From the NCBI GenBank assembly GCA_021820675.1, contig JAKADI010000002.1, forward strand, positions 3,001 to 15,565: 12,565 nucleotides of DNA. The letters run 5' to 3'. Below, piece after piece: positions 1 to 6,483 of the stretch; within the stretch, counting starts at the first letter, position 1, and each line of letters begins with the position of its first letter. The position numbers were made by a program, and so were the translations under genes. This DNA is from Bacillota bacterium. GTDB lineage: Bacteria; Bacillota; Sulfobacillia; Sulfobacillales; Sulfobacillaceae. The notes beneath the pieces were generated by a model. It saw only the letters and a list, made by a program, of their open reading frames with translations. It was not told the origin of the DNA and did no database searches.

Positions 1-19
1 GTGGATCACTCATCATGCG

Positions 20-655
20 TCACCACCAAAATTGAGCACTGTTCCCACTCGCCGTAACCACTTGAAAAATCTGTCGGGTCAAGGCCCTGGGCATGCGGCA
101 GATCACAAGTCCTTTGTCATTGGTTACCCCACTCCCGACAACTACAGCGCGTGAAGATGGCCTCGAGCGGTAAATCCGCAACGCTTCCCCGGCAATGGGC
201 ACTCCACTTCCGGCCTTGACCACCGACACCAGGAGCCGAACTGCCGATAGCGGTTCAACCGCTACGGACTGATCACTGCCTCCAGTGGCAAAATGCCACT
301 GCAAATGCACCCGGCGGCGATGGTCGTTATTAAAAAGAGCATCCGCAGTCACTGACACGCTGTAATGTGTATTCGGCCGCAGAACACTCGACGGAACAAT
401 CCCCAACTGATTGCTGGCCATATTGTGAAATCCCGGCAGATCAGTTGCGGTCGGGACCACGGTATGCCCCATAGTCAGTTGCGTCTTGACATCCGCAAGC
501 TGTTGCACCGTCGGAAAATCCACAGTAATCGGATAACCGAATTGCCGGGAAAACCCCCCCGGCACCGGATCAGGGCTTTCGATATCAACCCATCCCGTGC
601 TAATTCCCTGTTGATTTGCCGCCGGGTAGACTACGGCCAGGGGTAGAGACGACCG
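20..655 (-). pseudogene. Severed C-terminal part of the CAP-domain protein (two Ig-like modules)
   Basis: After the TAG at 656-658 the same reading frame stays open for 211 codons, down to a TGA at 20-22. The first 30 residues contain AVVYPAANQQ and GWVDIESPDPVPGGF. This type of linker normally follows the CAP domain in multidomain secreted CAP proteins of Firmicutes. Next comes GYPITVDF and a beta-rich domain with a LRPNTHYSVSV segment (an Ig/fibronectin-like strand pattern). The C-terminal part (from about SAVRLLVSVVKAGSG through GVTNDKGL) resembles a Big-1 or carboxypeptidase-regulatory-like Ig fold. An internal GTG at 565 could be called as a separate 181-residue gene, but no Shine-Dalgarno sequence supports it and homology-like text extends upstream of it. 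It is therefore best read as the remainder of the upstream gene, expressed only by amber readthrough or silent. A sequencing error that created the TAG cannot be excluded. Confidence 0.75.
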
Positions 656-1579
656 CTACCCAAATCCCAGGTCCATAACGACTGCTCCCGAAGGCCCCGT
701 GCTGTCCCCCGTACCAATAGCGACAGCATTAGGCGACAAAATAGACAGGCGGTGATAGACCGTATCGATCAGATTTTGAATGACGGTCAAAGGCGCCACC
801 GGAACCGACCATTCAATGCCGACTTCCCCATCGAGAGGGCTAGACCAGCCGAACGACATATCCCGATTCCAAGGATCGGATCCACTAAAGCCCGGCTTTG
901 ACGGTTGTTCGAGATGAAAGGACGGTTGGTGGTATCCGTTTCGCTGAAGATAGCGGGCATGGGCAGCCGCGGCGTATGCCAATGATTGGCTCCACTTCAC
1001 GTCCGATTCATATAAGCGGCTGCGCACCGTGTTAAGAGCACTTAAATATGCTCCTTGCAACCGGGTTCCCAAGTAGGAACCCAAGTCGCGTATTTGGCTG
1101 GCAGACCAGGGATTCACCTCTATGCGCCACGTCGACACCGCCGTTTGAAACCCGGGGGTAAGAAACCGTACGATATATTGGCCAGGAGCCAAAGTCCCTG
1201 ACACCGGAACGCCTACAAAACCGCTGGATTCATACGAGAGCGGCCCCGTCTTGACAACCCCTTGGGGACCCGTCAATTGAAGCTGAAAGTGGTCGCTCTT
1301 CAACTTCTTTGGATTATCGCCGATAAACTGCACACCAACATGGTGAGGAGACCGAAAAGTTTGATAGGAATTGGGAATGACGGGGCTAATGATGTTCTCC
1401 GATTCATAACCGTCATTAATCCGGGTTGAATAGGGCCCAAACGATGTGTAAGGGACCGATGATATTCCGTCGACCTGGAATGGTATCGTAAAATTTGTCA
1501 CACGGCCATCCAGCAGGGTCCCTGCACAGGCTAACAGTAACAACACCATGACTTTGCCGATTCGAAAGGTTCCCGACAC
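656..1579 (-). CDS. Secreted CAP (SCP/PR-1-like) domain protein, ends at an in-frame amber codon
   Basis: This encodes a 307-residue exported protein. The start is GTG at 1579, chosen because AGGAGG lies 5 nt upstream and a signal peptide follows immediately. A basic N-region (residues 1-9) precedes the hydrophobic stretch MVLLLLAC. L15-L16-A17-C18 could be a weak lipobox, so the product is either a lipoprotein or a cleaved secreted protein. Residues about 75-157 look like a beta-rich Ig-like module. Residues about 175-307 form the CAP domain, with the AAHARYLQRNGY helix (His207), His222/Glu224 and the DTVYHRL segment (His276). CAP domains of this kind are extracellular in bacteria; their activity is mostly unknown. 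The gene starts 31 nt after the CsoR-like regulator on the same strand, so the two are probably co-transcribed. The TAG at 656-658 falls right after the last CAP strand (VVMDLGFG), while coding sequence continues in the same frame to 20, so the natural full product was probably 518 residues plus the codon now read as stop. Confidence 0.85.
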   Translation of the reverse strand: MSGTFRIGKVMVLLLLACAGTLLDGRVTNFTIPFQVDGISSVPYTSFGPYSTRINDGYESENIISPVIPNSYQTFRSPHHVGVQFIGDNPKKLKSDHFQLQLTGPQGVVKTGPLSYESSGFVGVPVSGTLAPGQYIVRFLTPGFQTAVSTWRIEVNPWSASQIRDLGSYLGTRLQGAYLSALNTVRSRLYESDVKWSQSLAYAAAAHARYLQRNGYHQPSFHLEQPSKPGFSGSDPWNRDMSFGWSSPLDGEVGIEWSVPVAPLTVIQNLIDTVYHRLSILSPNAVAIGTGDSTGPSGAVVMDLGFG

Positions 1580-1610
1580 ACCGTCCTCCTACCCGACTTT
1601 AGACCTTGAT

Positions 1611-1904
1611 CTACAATCGGCCTTTTGCATTCATTTCTGCGAGAACAACACGAATTTGATCCGGGTCCAAAGGTCCTGTCACCTGTTCAATCCCATCCAC
1701 TACGCCACAGGCACTGACAACTCGCGCAACTTGGCTTAATGCCCCGGAAATCGCGGCCAATTGGGTTAAAATGGCTTTACAATCCTCATCCCGCTCAAGC
1801 ATAGCCTGCACCCCACGCGCTTGACCTTCAATACGACGCATACGGCGTATTAAATCATCCCGGTCCCAATATTTTGCAATGACAAGGCGTTTTTCTACGT
1901 CCAT
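1611..1904 (-). CDS. CsoR/RcnR/FrmR-family (DUF156) transcriptional repressor with atypical cysteines
   Basis: This is a 97-residue all-helical regulator. The start is ATG at 1904 with GAGGTG 6 nt upstream. The family signature is clear: RRMRRIEGQARGVQAML (residues 20-36), then Cys42 in EDCKAILTQLAAISGAL. Family members are cytoplasmic tetramers that bind operator DNA and release it on binding Cu(I), Ni/Co, formaldehyde or persulfides. Copper-type CsoR uses a Cys-X24-His-X3-Cys set. Here Cys42 is present, but the His position is Gly67, the second Cys position is Gly71, and a cysteine occurs one residue before the His position (Cys66). The inducer therefore cannot be assumed to be copper; a thiol-based or different metal signal is possible. 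An operator-like palindrome lies upstream (1981-1998), which suggests autoregulation. The only neighbour in the same direction is the secreted CAP gene; no copper ATPase or chaperone is in view. Confidence 0.9.
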   Translation of the reverse strand: MDVEKRLVIAKYWDRDDLIRRMRRIEGQARGVQAMLERDEDCKAILTQLAAISGALSQVARVVSACGVVDGIEQVTGPLDPDQIRVVLAEMNAKGRL

Positions 1905-1976
1905 GAATTACACCTCACCGCCCTTTGCGTCTGTAGGATATCCGGCTTATCGTGAAAAGATGCCGTTGTACCCCAT

Positions 1977-1998
1977 ATTATATACCCTGCCTGGTATA
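1977..1998 (-). promoter_or_regulatory. Putative CsoR-type operator overlapping a TATAAT promoter element
   Basis: The 18-mer TATACCCTGCCTGGTATA (1981-1998) is a perfect 6-bp inverted repeat, TATACC-N6-GGTATA. It resembles the ATACC...GGTAT operators known for CsoR and CstR proteins. On the minus strand a perfect TATAAT occupies 1982-1977 and overlaps the operator edge. The region 17 nt further upstream (TCGTCT) is a poor -35 match. The regulator start codon is about 73 nt downstream. Repressor bound here would cover the promoter spacer, which fits negative autoregulation. Seen: the palindrome and -10. Inferred: the binding. Confidence 0.6.
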
Positions 1999-2218
1999 AA
2001 GACGAGTCATGCAACGTTTCATCCGGTCTGCTTTCAGGTGTTCTTTCGCTACTTGAAACAGATTGGAAACAAGTTCCGTGTTTAATAACCTTAACACCAA
2101 GCAGATGGCGAGGCAAAACGCTGAACGTGGGGATTCTAAAATACAATCTCGTCAGGGTATGGTGTCAAGCTGAAATTTCAACAGGCCAACGGAACAGGTA
2201 AGAAGGAGGTCGTTGACG
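1999..2218 (+). promoter_or_regulatory. Leader/upstream region of the zinc-ribbon gene with a candidate -10
   Basis: This stretch lies between the CsoR-type operator and the small zinc-ribbon gene. A TACAAT hexamer at 2142-2147 could be a -10 element, but no good -35 lies at 16-18 nt. A strong ribosome binding site (AAGGAGGT, 2203-2210) closes the region. No convincing reading frame is present on either strand. Open frames that cross it on the minus strand overlap the regulator start and carry no recognisable composition. Confidence 0.3.
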
Positions 2219-2410
2219 ATGCTAACCATTATGATTTGCCCTAAATGCCGTCGTTATGCGTTGCGAACCATTACCAACCACACATCGGAAGATATTTACA
2301 AGATGTGTGACAACTATCCGATCTGTTCGTATGTGGCCGATTTGGAACCATGGATTCCTATTGACCTCATTAGTGCCGAACACTCACCCGTTTTGAGTCA
2401 CACCGCCTAA
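2219..2410 (+). CDS. Small free-standing zinc-ribbon protein (topoisomerase C4 type)
   Basis: This gene encodes a 63-residue protein. The start is ATG at 2219, placed 8 nt after AAGGAGGT; a TTG at 2213 is only 2 nt from that site and is rejected. The sequence holds CPKC near the N-terminus and MCDNYPICSYV about 25 residues later. This matches the pattern CPxC...GCSNYPxCxY of the C4 zinc-finger repeats at the C-terminus of bacterial DNA topoisomerase I. There is a single zinc ribbon and no other domain; the last 20 residues (PWIPIDLISAEHS and so on) are not recognisable. A nucleic-acid-binding or metal-binding role is plausible but unproven. The gene diverges from the CsoR-like regulator and ends 67 nt before a strong terminator, so it is probably monocistronic. 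Confidence 0.75.
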   Translation: MLTIMICPKCRRYALRTITNHTSEDIYKMCDNYPICSYVADLEPWIPIDLISAEHSPVLSHTA

Positions 2411-2411
2411 G

Positions 2412-2440
2412 TTGCTGTCCGCCTTGAACTTCCATATACT
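2412..2440 (+). promoter_or_regulatory. Candidate promoter TTGCTG-17-TATACT between zinc-ribbon gene and terminator
   Basis: TTGCTG (2412-2417) and TATACT (2435-2440) are separated by exactly 17 nt, directly after the stop codon of the zinc-ribbon gene. Initiation near 2447 would give a transcript of roughly 75 nt that ends at the perfect terminator hairpin. The -10 matches 5 of 6 positions and the -35 only 3 of 6. It may be chance. Confidence 0.3.
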
Positions 2441-2477
2441 AGAAAAGGGCGTTTGTCGATGACACGTGAGCGCAGTT

Positions 2478-2523
2478 AATGGCACGGCAGAGGACCCCGA
2501 TGTCTGCCGTGCCATTTTGTTTT
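2478..2523 (+). terminator. Rho-independent terminator, perfect 14-bp stem
   Basis: AATGGCACGGCAGA (2478-2491) pairs perfectly with TCTGCCGTGCCATT (2503-2516) across an 11-nt loop and is followed by TTGTTTT. It would end transcription of the zinc-ribbon gene 67 nt downstream of its stop, or of a short RNA from the candidate promoter at 2412-2440. Confidence 0.85.
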
Positions 2524-2945
2524 GGCATCGTCCGTTGACAACACGTTTATGCGAGAGGGCGGAATCTTGTGATCGCTTGGGCCTATGATCGTCCCTTTTT
2601 CATCATAGCCAGCCAGAAAATCGGCTCCCACGACGGCCACAGCCCGTCATTGTGTGCATTTCTCTCCAGGGTCAACGATTTAGCAAATTCCGGCTTCGGC
2701 GTGGGCCCGGACCCCTACATAGGGCCGCTCATGCGGGCCCGACAAAAAAATTTTTGGGGTCTGACGCGTAAAGAGAGCTGCCATTCGGTCGCACCAGGAT
2801 CCCGGATCTCGTGGCTCGCCAATGGGGTGCCCCGGTCGCTGGTCGCGACTAGTCCTGGCTTCCGCCTTGCACGGCGCAAGCCGGCACATGGCGGGATAAT
2901 TCTCGTTGCGCAGGAAATCATGGACGGTTCGCATTTATCTCATAC
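2524..2945. other. Intergenic region with a GC-rich block of inverted repeats, function unknown
   Basis: No convincing gene is present. From about 2695 to 2930 the DNA is GC-rich and dense in short inverted repeats. GGGC (2703-2706) can pair with GCCC (2737-2740), enclosing two hairpins, CCCT/AGGG (2713-2724) and CCGC-TCAT-GCGG (2725-2736), like a three-way junction. This is followed by an A-run and T-run (2744-2755), the palindrome GATCCCGGATC (2798-2808), GTCGCGAC (about 2842-2849) and CTTGC/GCAAG (2866-2880). Several frames on both strands stay open here because stop codons are rare, but none has a ribosome binding site or recognisable domains. Possibilities are a dispersed repeat, a degenerate insertion-sequence end or a structured RNA. 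The part 2524-2690 is ordinary in composition and holds nothing clear beyond an isolated TTGACA at 2535-2540 without a good -10. Confidence 0.45.
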
Positions 2946-2951
2946 TAACCA

Positions 2952-2985
2952 AAAACCGGCGGGAGCAACTTCCGCCCACGGTTTT
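2952..2985 (+). promoter_or_regulatory. Leader stem-loop upstream of the tricorn-type gene
   Basis: AAAACCG (2952-2958) pairs with CGGTTTT (2979-2985), enclosing a GC-rich interior that can extend the stem imperfectly (CGGGAG against CTTCCG). It lies 12 nt before the AAGGAGG ribosome binding site (2998-3004). There is no proper T-tract, so it is more likely a leader structure or mRNA stabiliser than a terminator. Confidence 0.35.
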
Positions 2986-3011
2986 AGTCAATCAAACAAG
3001 GAGGTTTTTTT

Positions 3012-6000
3012 ATGTCCAGTCCCGGCTATTATCGGTATCCGGCTATTGCCCAACATCATATTGTATTTGTGTCTGAGGACGATTTGTGGACGGTGGACCA
3101 ACAAGGCGGGATTGCCCGCCGACTGACGGCAGGTTGGGGGTCGGCCACTCGTCCTGTATTGTCCCCGGATGGTCAATGGGTAGCTTTTGTGGGCCGGGAA
3201 GAAGGCGATAACGAGGTTTATGTGATGCCGCAAGCAGGCGGTGAAGTTACCCGGTTGACCTATCTGGGAGCCAATACTCAGCCCGTGGCCTTCCATCCGG
3301 ATGGATCTCTTATCATCTCGTCCAATAAAGGGCAACCATTTCGGGCGTTGTTTATGTTGTACCGACTCCCGATAACGGGAGGAGAGCCCGTACCACTGAA
3401 TTTGGGCCCTGCCAACAATGTGGCTTATGGCCCCCGCCAACAAGTCGTCTTAGGCCGCAACACGGCGGATCCGGCGCGCTGGAAAAGATATCGGGGTGGC
3501 ACACGCGGCCAATTATGGATCGATGCCGATGGCAGCGGGCAATTTTATCGTTACGAAGCCGTCAACGGAAATTTCGGCTCCCCAATGTGGATTGACCGCC
3601 GAATATTCTTCATTTCCGACCACGAAGGGTACGGGAATATCTATTCGATTGATCCGGACGGCAGCCATCTTGAACGCCACACCGACCACGAAACATATTA
3701 TGTGCGCAATGCTTCCAGCGATGGACGTTATGTGAGCTATCAATGCGGGGGCGACTTATATGTCTTGGACCCCAAGACGGGTAACAATTCCCGTTTGGCG
3801 ATCGAATATTACAGTCAAAAAACCCAAGTGGAACCCTATTACGCCCAAGCGCAGAATTATTGGACCGATTATGCCTTAAACCCCTGCGGGGACAAAGTGC
3901 TCGTCACCACACGAGGAAAATTGTATCAAATGGGAAATTGGGAAGGACCTGCAGAACCGCTAGGGGCGTTAGACGGCGTTCGGTACCGACTAAGCCAGTG
4001 GGTGCCTGACACTGGCCACGTGCTCACGATTTCCGACGACGGGGGGGAAGAAGGCCTAGAATTACTTGATCCGCATAACAATACGCGCAAGCGCTTTCCG
4101 GGTCATATCGGCCAGGCCACTGCGCTCAAAGTTGCTGGGAACGGTCAATTCGCAGCCATTGCCAACCAACATCATGAATTATGGTTAGCCGATCTCAAAG
4201 CATTGACCTTAACCCAAATTGATTCATCCATTTACGGTCCAATTCGCGGCGTAAACTTTTCACCAGACAGCCGCTTTATTGCCTATGGACTTCACCAATC
4301 CGCCAAAACCTGCGCGATCAAAGTCTACAACCTGACTACACGGGACACGCAATGGATTACGCGTCCGGTTCTCATCGATGCCGATCCGGTCTTTGATCCC
4401 ACTGGCCGCTTCTTATACTTCTTGTCTTACCGTGTCTTTGATCCTGTCTATGACAACCTCCGCTTCGATTTAGGGTTTCCCAACGGGATGCACCCGTATG
4501 TGATTCCTCTGCAAAAAAATCAACGGTCACCCTTTGTTCCGGAGCCACGGCCGCTGGTTGAAACGGCGGAGAAATCGGAAGATAGCGACGGGACAAACCC
4601 CGACAATCCCGTTTTAATGGATATGGACGGTATCTTAGACCGCGCCGTTCCTTTCCCCGTACCCGAAGGTTTGTACCGCCAGATTCACGCTGGCGTGGAC
4701 AAAGTGTATTGGACCACAGTCGCACCCCATGGCAGCTTGCAATCATCGTTCTATGCGGGTGAAGCCCATGACGCCACCTTGCATGAATATTCTCTAAAAG
4801 ACCTCAAAGCCGAAATCTTGGGATCTCATGTCACAAATTTTTCGTTGAATGCCCAACATAATACCATGGCAGTGCGCTTAGGCAAGAAACTCCGGATCGG
4901 AAAGGCTGGCGATAAACTCGACGAAAAAGGTTCTTCAAAACCTGGCCGTGAATCGGGGTTCGTGGACTTTGGGCGTATTTCGCTATTTGTTAACCGGCGA
5001 GCGGAATGGGAACAAATGTTACGAGAAGCCTGGCGTCTCATGCGGGACAATTTTTGGTCCGAGTCGATGTCTGGCCTAGACTGGGAAAATATTTTTCATC
5101 GCTATCTACATTTATTGCCCCGTATTGCCACTCGCTCCGAGTTTTCCGATTTGGTTTGGGAAATGCAAGGCGAACTGGGTACGTCACATGCCTATGAATT
5201 AGGTGGCGATTACCGTCCCGAGCCCAACAACCGTATTGGCTTTTTGGCCGCGACCTGGCATTGGATAGCGGAAGGGAACGGGTATCAAATCATGCACATC
5301 GCCCACGGCGACAGCACCCTGGAAGGAGAAAACTCGCCGCTTTTAGCACCAGGCATCGACTTACAAGAAGGCGATGTCATTACCTTGGTTGACAATAAGC
5401 CGGTCGACCCCGCGCTGCCGCCAGAAGCTCATTTAATCAATAAGGCTAACCAATCTGTCCGGCTAACCTACCTGGCCCGTGGTGAAAAGACGCCTAGAAC
5501 AGCCGATGTGATCGCGTTGTCTCAAGAAATGCCTGTCTATTACCGGGAATGGGTTCACAAAAACCGTCAGCAGGTCCACCAGAAATCTCACGGTCGACTA
5601 GGCTATGTTCATATTCCCGATATGGGACCGCGGGGATTTTCCGAATTTTATCGCGCTTATCTAAAAGAATCCGAATATGAAGGGCTTATCGTCGACGTCC
5701 GTTTTAATGGGGGTGGCCATGTGTCCCAATTGATTTTAGAAAACCTGCAGCGCAAACGCCTAGGTTATGACGTGTCGCGCCATGGGCAACCCGAACCCTA
5801 TCCGCAAGACAGCGTGTTAGGCCCCATGGTCGCGCTGACCAACGAATATGCCGGATCGGACGGCGACATTTTTTCCCACGCCTTTAAGCTTATGAATCTC
5901 GGGCCGTTGGTGGGACAGCGAACCTGGGGTGGCGTCATTGGCATATGGGTTCGCCACCGGTTAGTTGATGGCAGTGTCACGACCCAGCCTGAATTCTCCT

Positions 6001-6230
6001 TTTGGTTTAAAGACGTCGGATGGGGGGTCGAGAACTATGGGACGGACCCGACGATTCCCGTGGAAAATCGCCCGGAAGATTACGTACAGCATTACGACCG
6101 CCAGCTCGACCGAGCCATAGACGAAGCGATGGAATTGCTCATAAGCAACCCTCCGGCGATACCCGATTTCAGTCAAAAACCCCTCTTGTCGCCTGAGCCC
6201 TTACCGCCCAGATCCCCAGGCCGGTCTTAA
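3012..6230 (+). CDS. Tricorn-type protease (S41 family, PDZ and beta-propellers)
   Basis: This gene encodes a 1072-residue cytoplasmic protease without signal peptide. The ATG at 3012 has AAGGAGG 7 nt upstream. Tricorn is known as a large peptidase that shortens peptides released by the proteasome or ATP-dependent proteases. N-terminal beta-propeller repeats span residues about 1-640; the first blades show LSPDGQWVAF and NIYSIDPDGSHLERHTDHE. A helical C1 region follows at about 655-735, then a PDZ-like domain (about 739-825) and the S41 core (about 845-1045). The catalytic residues line up with Thermoplasma tricorn: Ser725-His726 (GTSHAYELGG), nucleophile Ser949-Asp950 (EYAGSDGD) and Glu1007 (GVENYGTDP). 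The spacing of 223 and 58 residues is close to the 219 and 58 of the archaeal enzyme. The length is also as in the family. The C-terminus is proline-rich. No partner aminopeptidase gene is adjacent. The gene appears monocistronic. Confidence 0.93.
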   Translation: MSSPGYYRYPAIAQHHIVFVSEDDLWTVDQQGGIARRLTAGWGSATRPVLSPDGQWVAFVGREEGDNEVYVMPQAGGEVTRLTYLGANTQPVAFHPDGSLIISSNKGQPFRALFMLYRLPITGGEPVPLNLGPANNVAYGPRQQVVLGRNTADPARWKRYRGGTRGQLWIDADGSGQFYRYEAVNGNFGSPMWIDRRIFFISDHEGYGNIYSIDPDGSHLERHTDHETYYVRNASSDGRYVSYQCGGDLYVLDPKTGNNSRLAIEYYSQKTQVEPYYAQAQNYWTDYALNPCGDKVLVTTRGKLYQMGNWEGPAEPLGALDGVRYRLSQWVPDTGHVLTISDDGGEEGLELLDPHNNTRKRFPGHIGQATALKVAGNGQFAAIANQHHELWLADLKALTLTQIDSSIYGPIRGVNFSPDSRFIAYGLHQSAKTCAIKVYNLTTRDTQWITRPVLIDADPVFDPTGRFLYFLSYRVFDPVYDNLRFDLGFPNGMHPYVIPLQKNQRSPFVPEPRPLVETAEKSEDSDGTNPDNPVLMDMDGILDRAVPFPVPEGLYRQIHAGVDKVYWTTVAPHGSLQSSFYAGEAHDATLHEYSLKDLKAEILGSHVTNFSLNAQHNTMAVRLGKKLRIGKAGDKLDEKGSSKPGRESGFVDFGRISLFVNRRAEWEQMLREAWRLMRDNFWSESMSGLDWENIFHRYLHLLPRIATRSEFSDLVWEMQGELGTSHAYELGGDYRPEPNNRIGFLAATWHWIAEGNGYQIMHIAHGDSTLEGENSPLLAPGIDLQEGDVITLVDNKPVDPALPPEAHLINKANQSVRLTYLARGEKTPRTADVIALSQEMPVYYREWVHKNRQQVHQKSHGRLGYVHIPDMGPRGFSEFYRAYLKESEYEGLIVDVRFNGGGHVSQLILENLQRKRLGYDVSRHGQPEPYPQDSVLGPMVALTNEYAGSDGDIFSHAFKLMNLGPLVGQRTWGGVIGIWVRHRLVDGSVTTQPEFSFWFKDVGWGVENYGTDPTIPVENRPEDYVQHYDRQLDRAIDEAMELLISNPPAIPDFSQKPLLSPEPLPPRSPGRS

Positions 6231-6246
6231 TCTCGGCCTCGGGATC
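6211..6246 (+). terminator. 13-bp stem-loop around the tricorn-type gene stop codon
   Basis: GATCCCCAGGCCG (6211-6223) pairs with CGGCCTCGGGATC (6234-6246) with a single mismatch and a 10-nt loop; the TAA stop (6228-6230) is inside the loop. It is a strong structure at the very 3' end of the gene but has no T-tract after it, so it may be an mRNA-end stabiliser or a factor-assisted terminator rather than a classical intrinsic one. Confidence 0.45.
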
Positions 6247-6445
6247 CAATGCTTAGAGGGATTACGGTCAATATTCGACTCTCGGAATCTGTGTGGATGG
6301 CATGATAGGATTCGGGAGCATAGCCGCCCGGTGAAGACATAGACTGTGGTAAGGACGAGCCATTTACCGGTTAAAGATCGCCGCCACCGGAAGTTGAACC
6401 CGTCCCCATATTGCGGCAAAGCATCTCATAGATTCAGGAATTTAC

Positions 6446-6459
6446 CATGCTTCGGCATG
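6446..6459 (+). promoter_or_regulatory. C(UUCG)G hairpin in the leader of the terpenoid synthase gene
   Basis: CATGC-TTCG-GCATG is a 5-bp stem with the unusually stable C(UUCG)G tetraloop, ending 24 nt before the ATG at 6484. No T-tract follows. The rest of the intergenic stretch 6247-6483 shows no convincing promoter or other element; a TTGAAC at about 6394 lacks a clear -10. Confidence 0.3.
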
Positions 6460-6483
6460 TTGAGAAAGGCAAGGCAGACTATC

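Noticed and set aside
20..565. Independent 181-residue gene starting at GTG 565
   Set aside because: There is no ribosome binding site, and protein-like sequence continues 30 codons upstream in frame to the TAG at 656-658, so it is the tail of the CAP gene.
656..658. TAG as pyrrolysine or a reassigned codon
   Set aside because: Other genes in the window (1611-1904 and 7513-9615) end in TAG, and no Pyl machinery or recoding element is visible.
1895..2146. 83-codon open frame on the minus strand
   Set aside because: It runs through the CsoR-type operator, the regulator's promoter and its ribosome binding site, and has no start signal of its own.
2703..2740. tRNA-like cloverleaf
   Set aside because: The fold has only three short stems, no T-loop consensus and no anticodon arm, so it is not a tRNA.
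2680..2934. 84- and 68-codon open frames on the minus strand
   Set aside because: They lie entirely in the GC-rich repeat block where stop codons are rare in several frames. There is no ribosome binding site, and the Cys/Arg/Pro-rich composition is unlike that of the neighbouring genes.
2569..3126. 185-codon open frame on the plus strand
   Set aside because: It overlaps the well-supported start of the tricorn-type gene in another frame, runs through the inverted-repeat block, has no ribosome binding site and no recognisable domain.
6346..6483. 46-residue N-terminal extension of the terpenoid synthase from GTG 6346
   Set aside because: The translated extension is basic and unlike the family, which begins near Met at 6484. 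The extension would also be translated through the UUCG hairpin.
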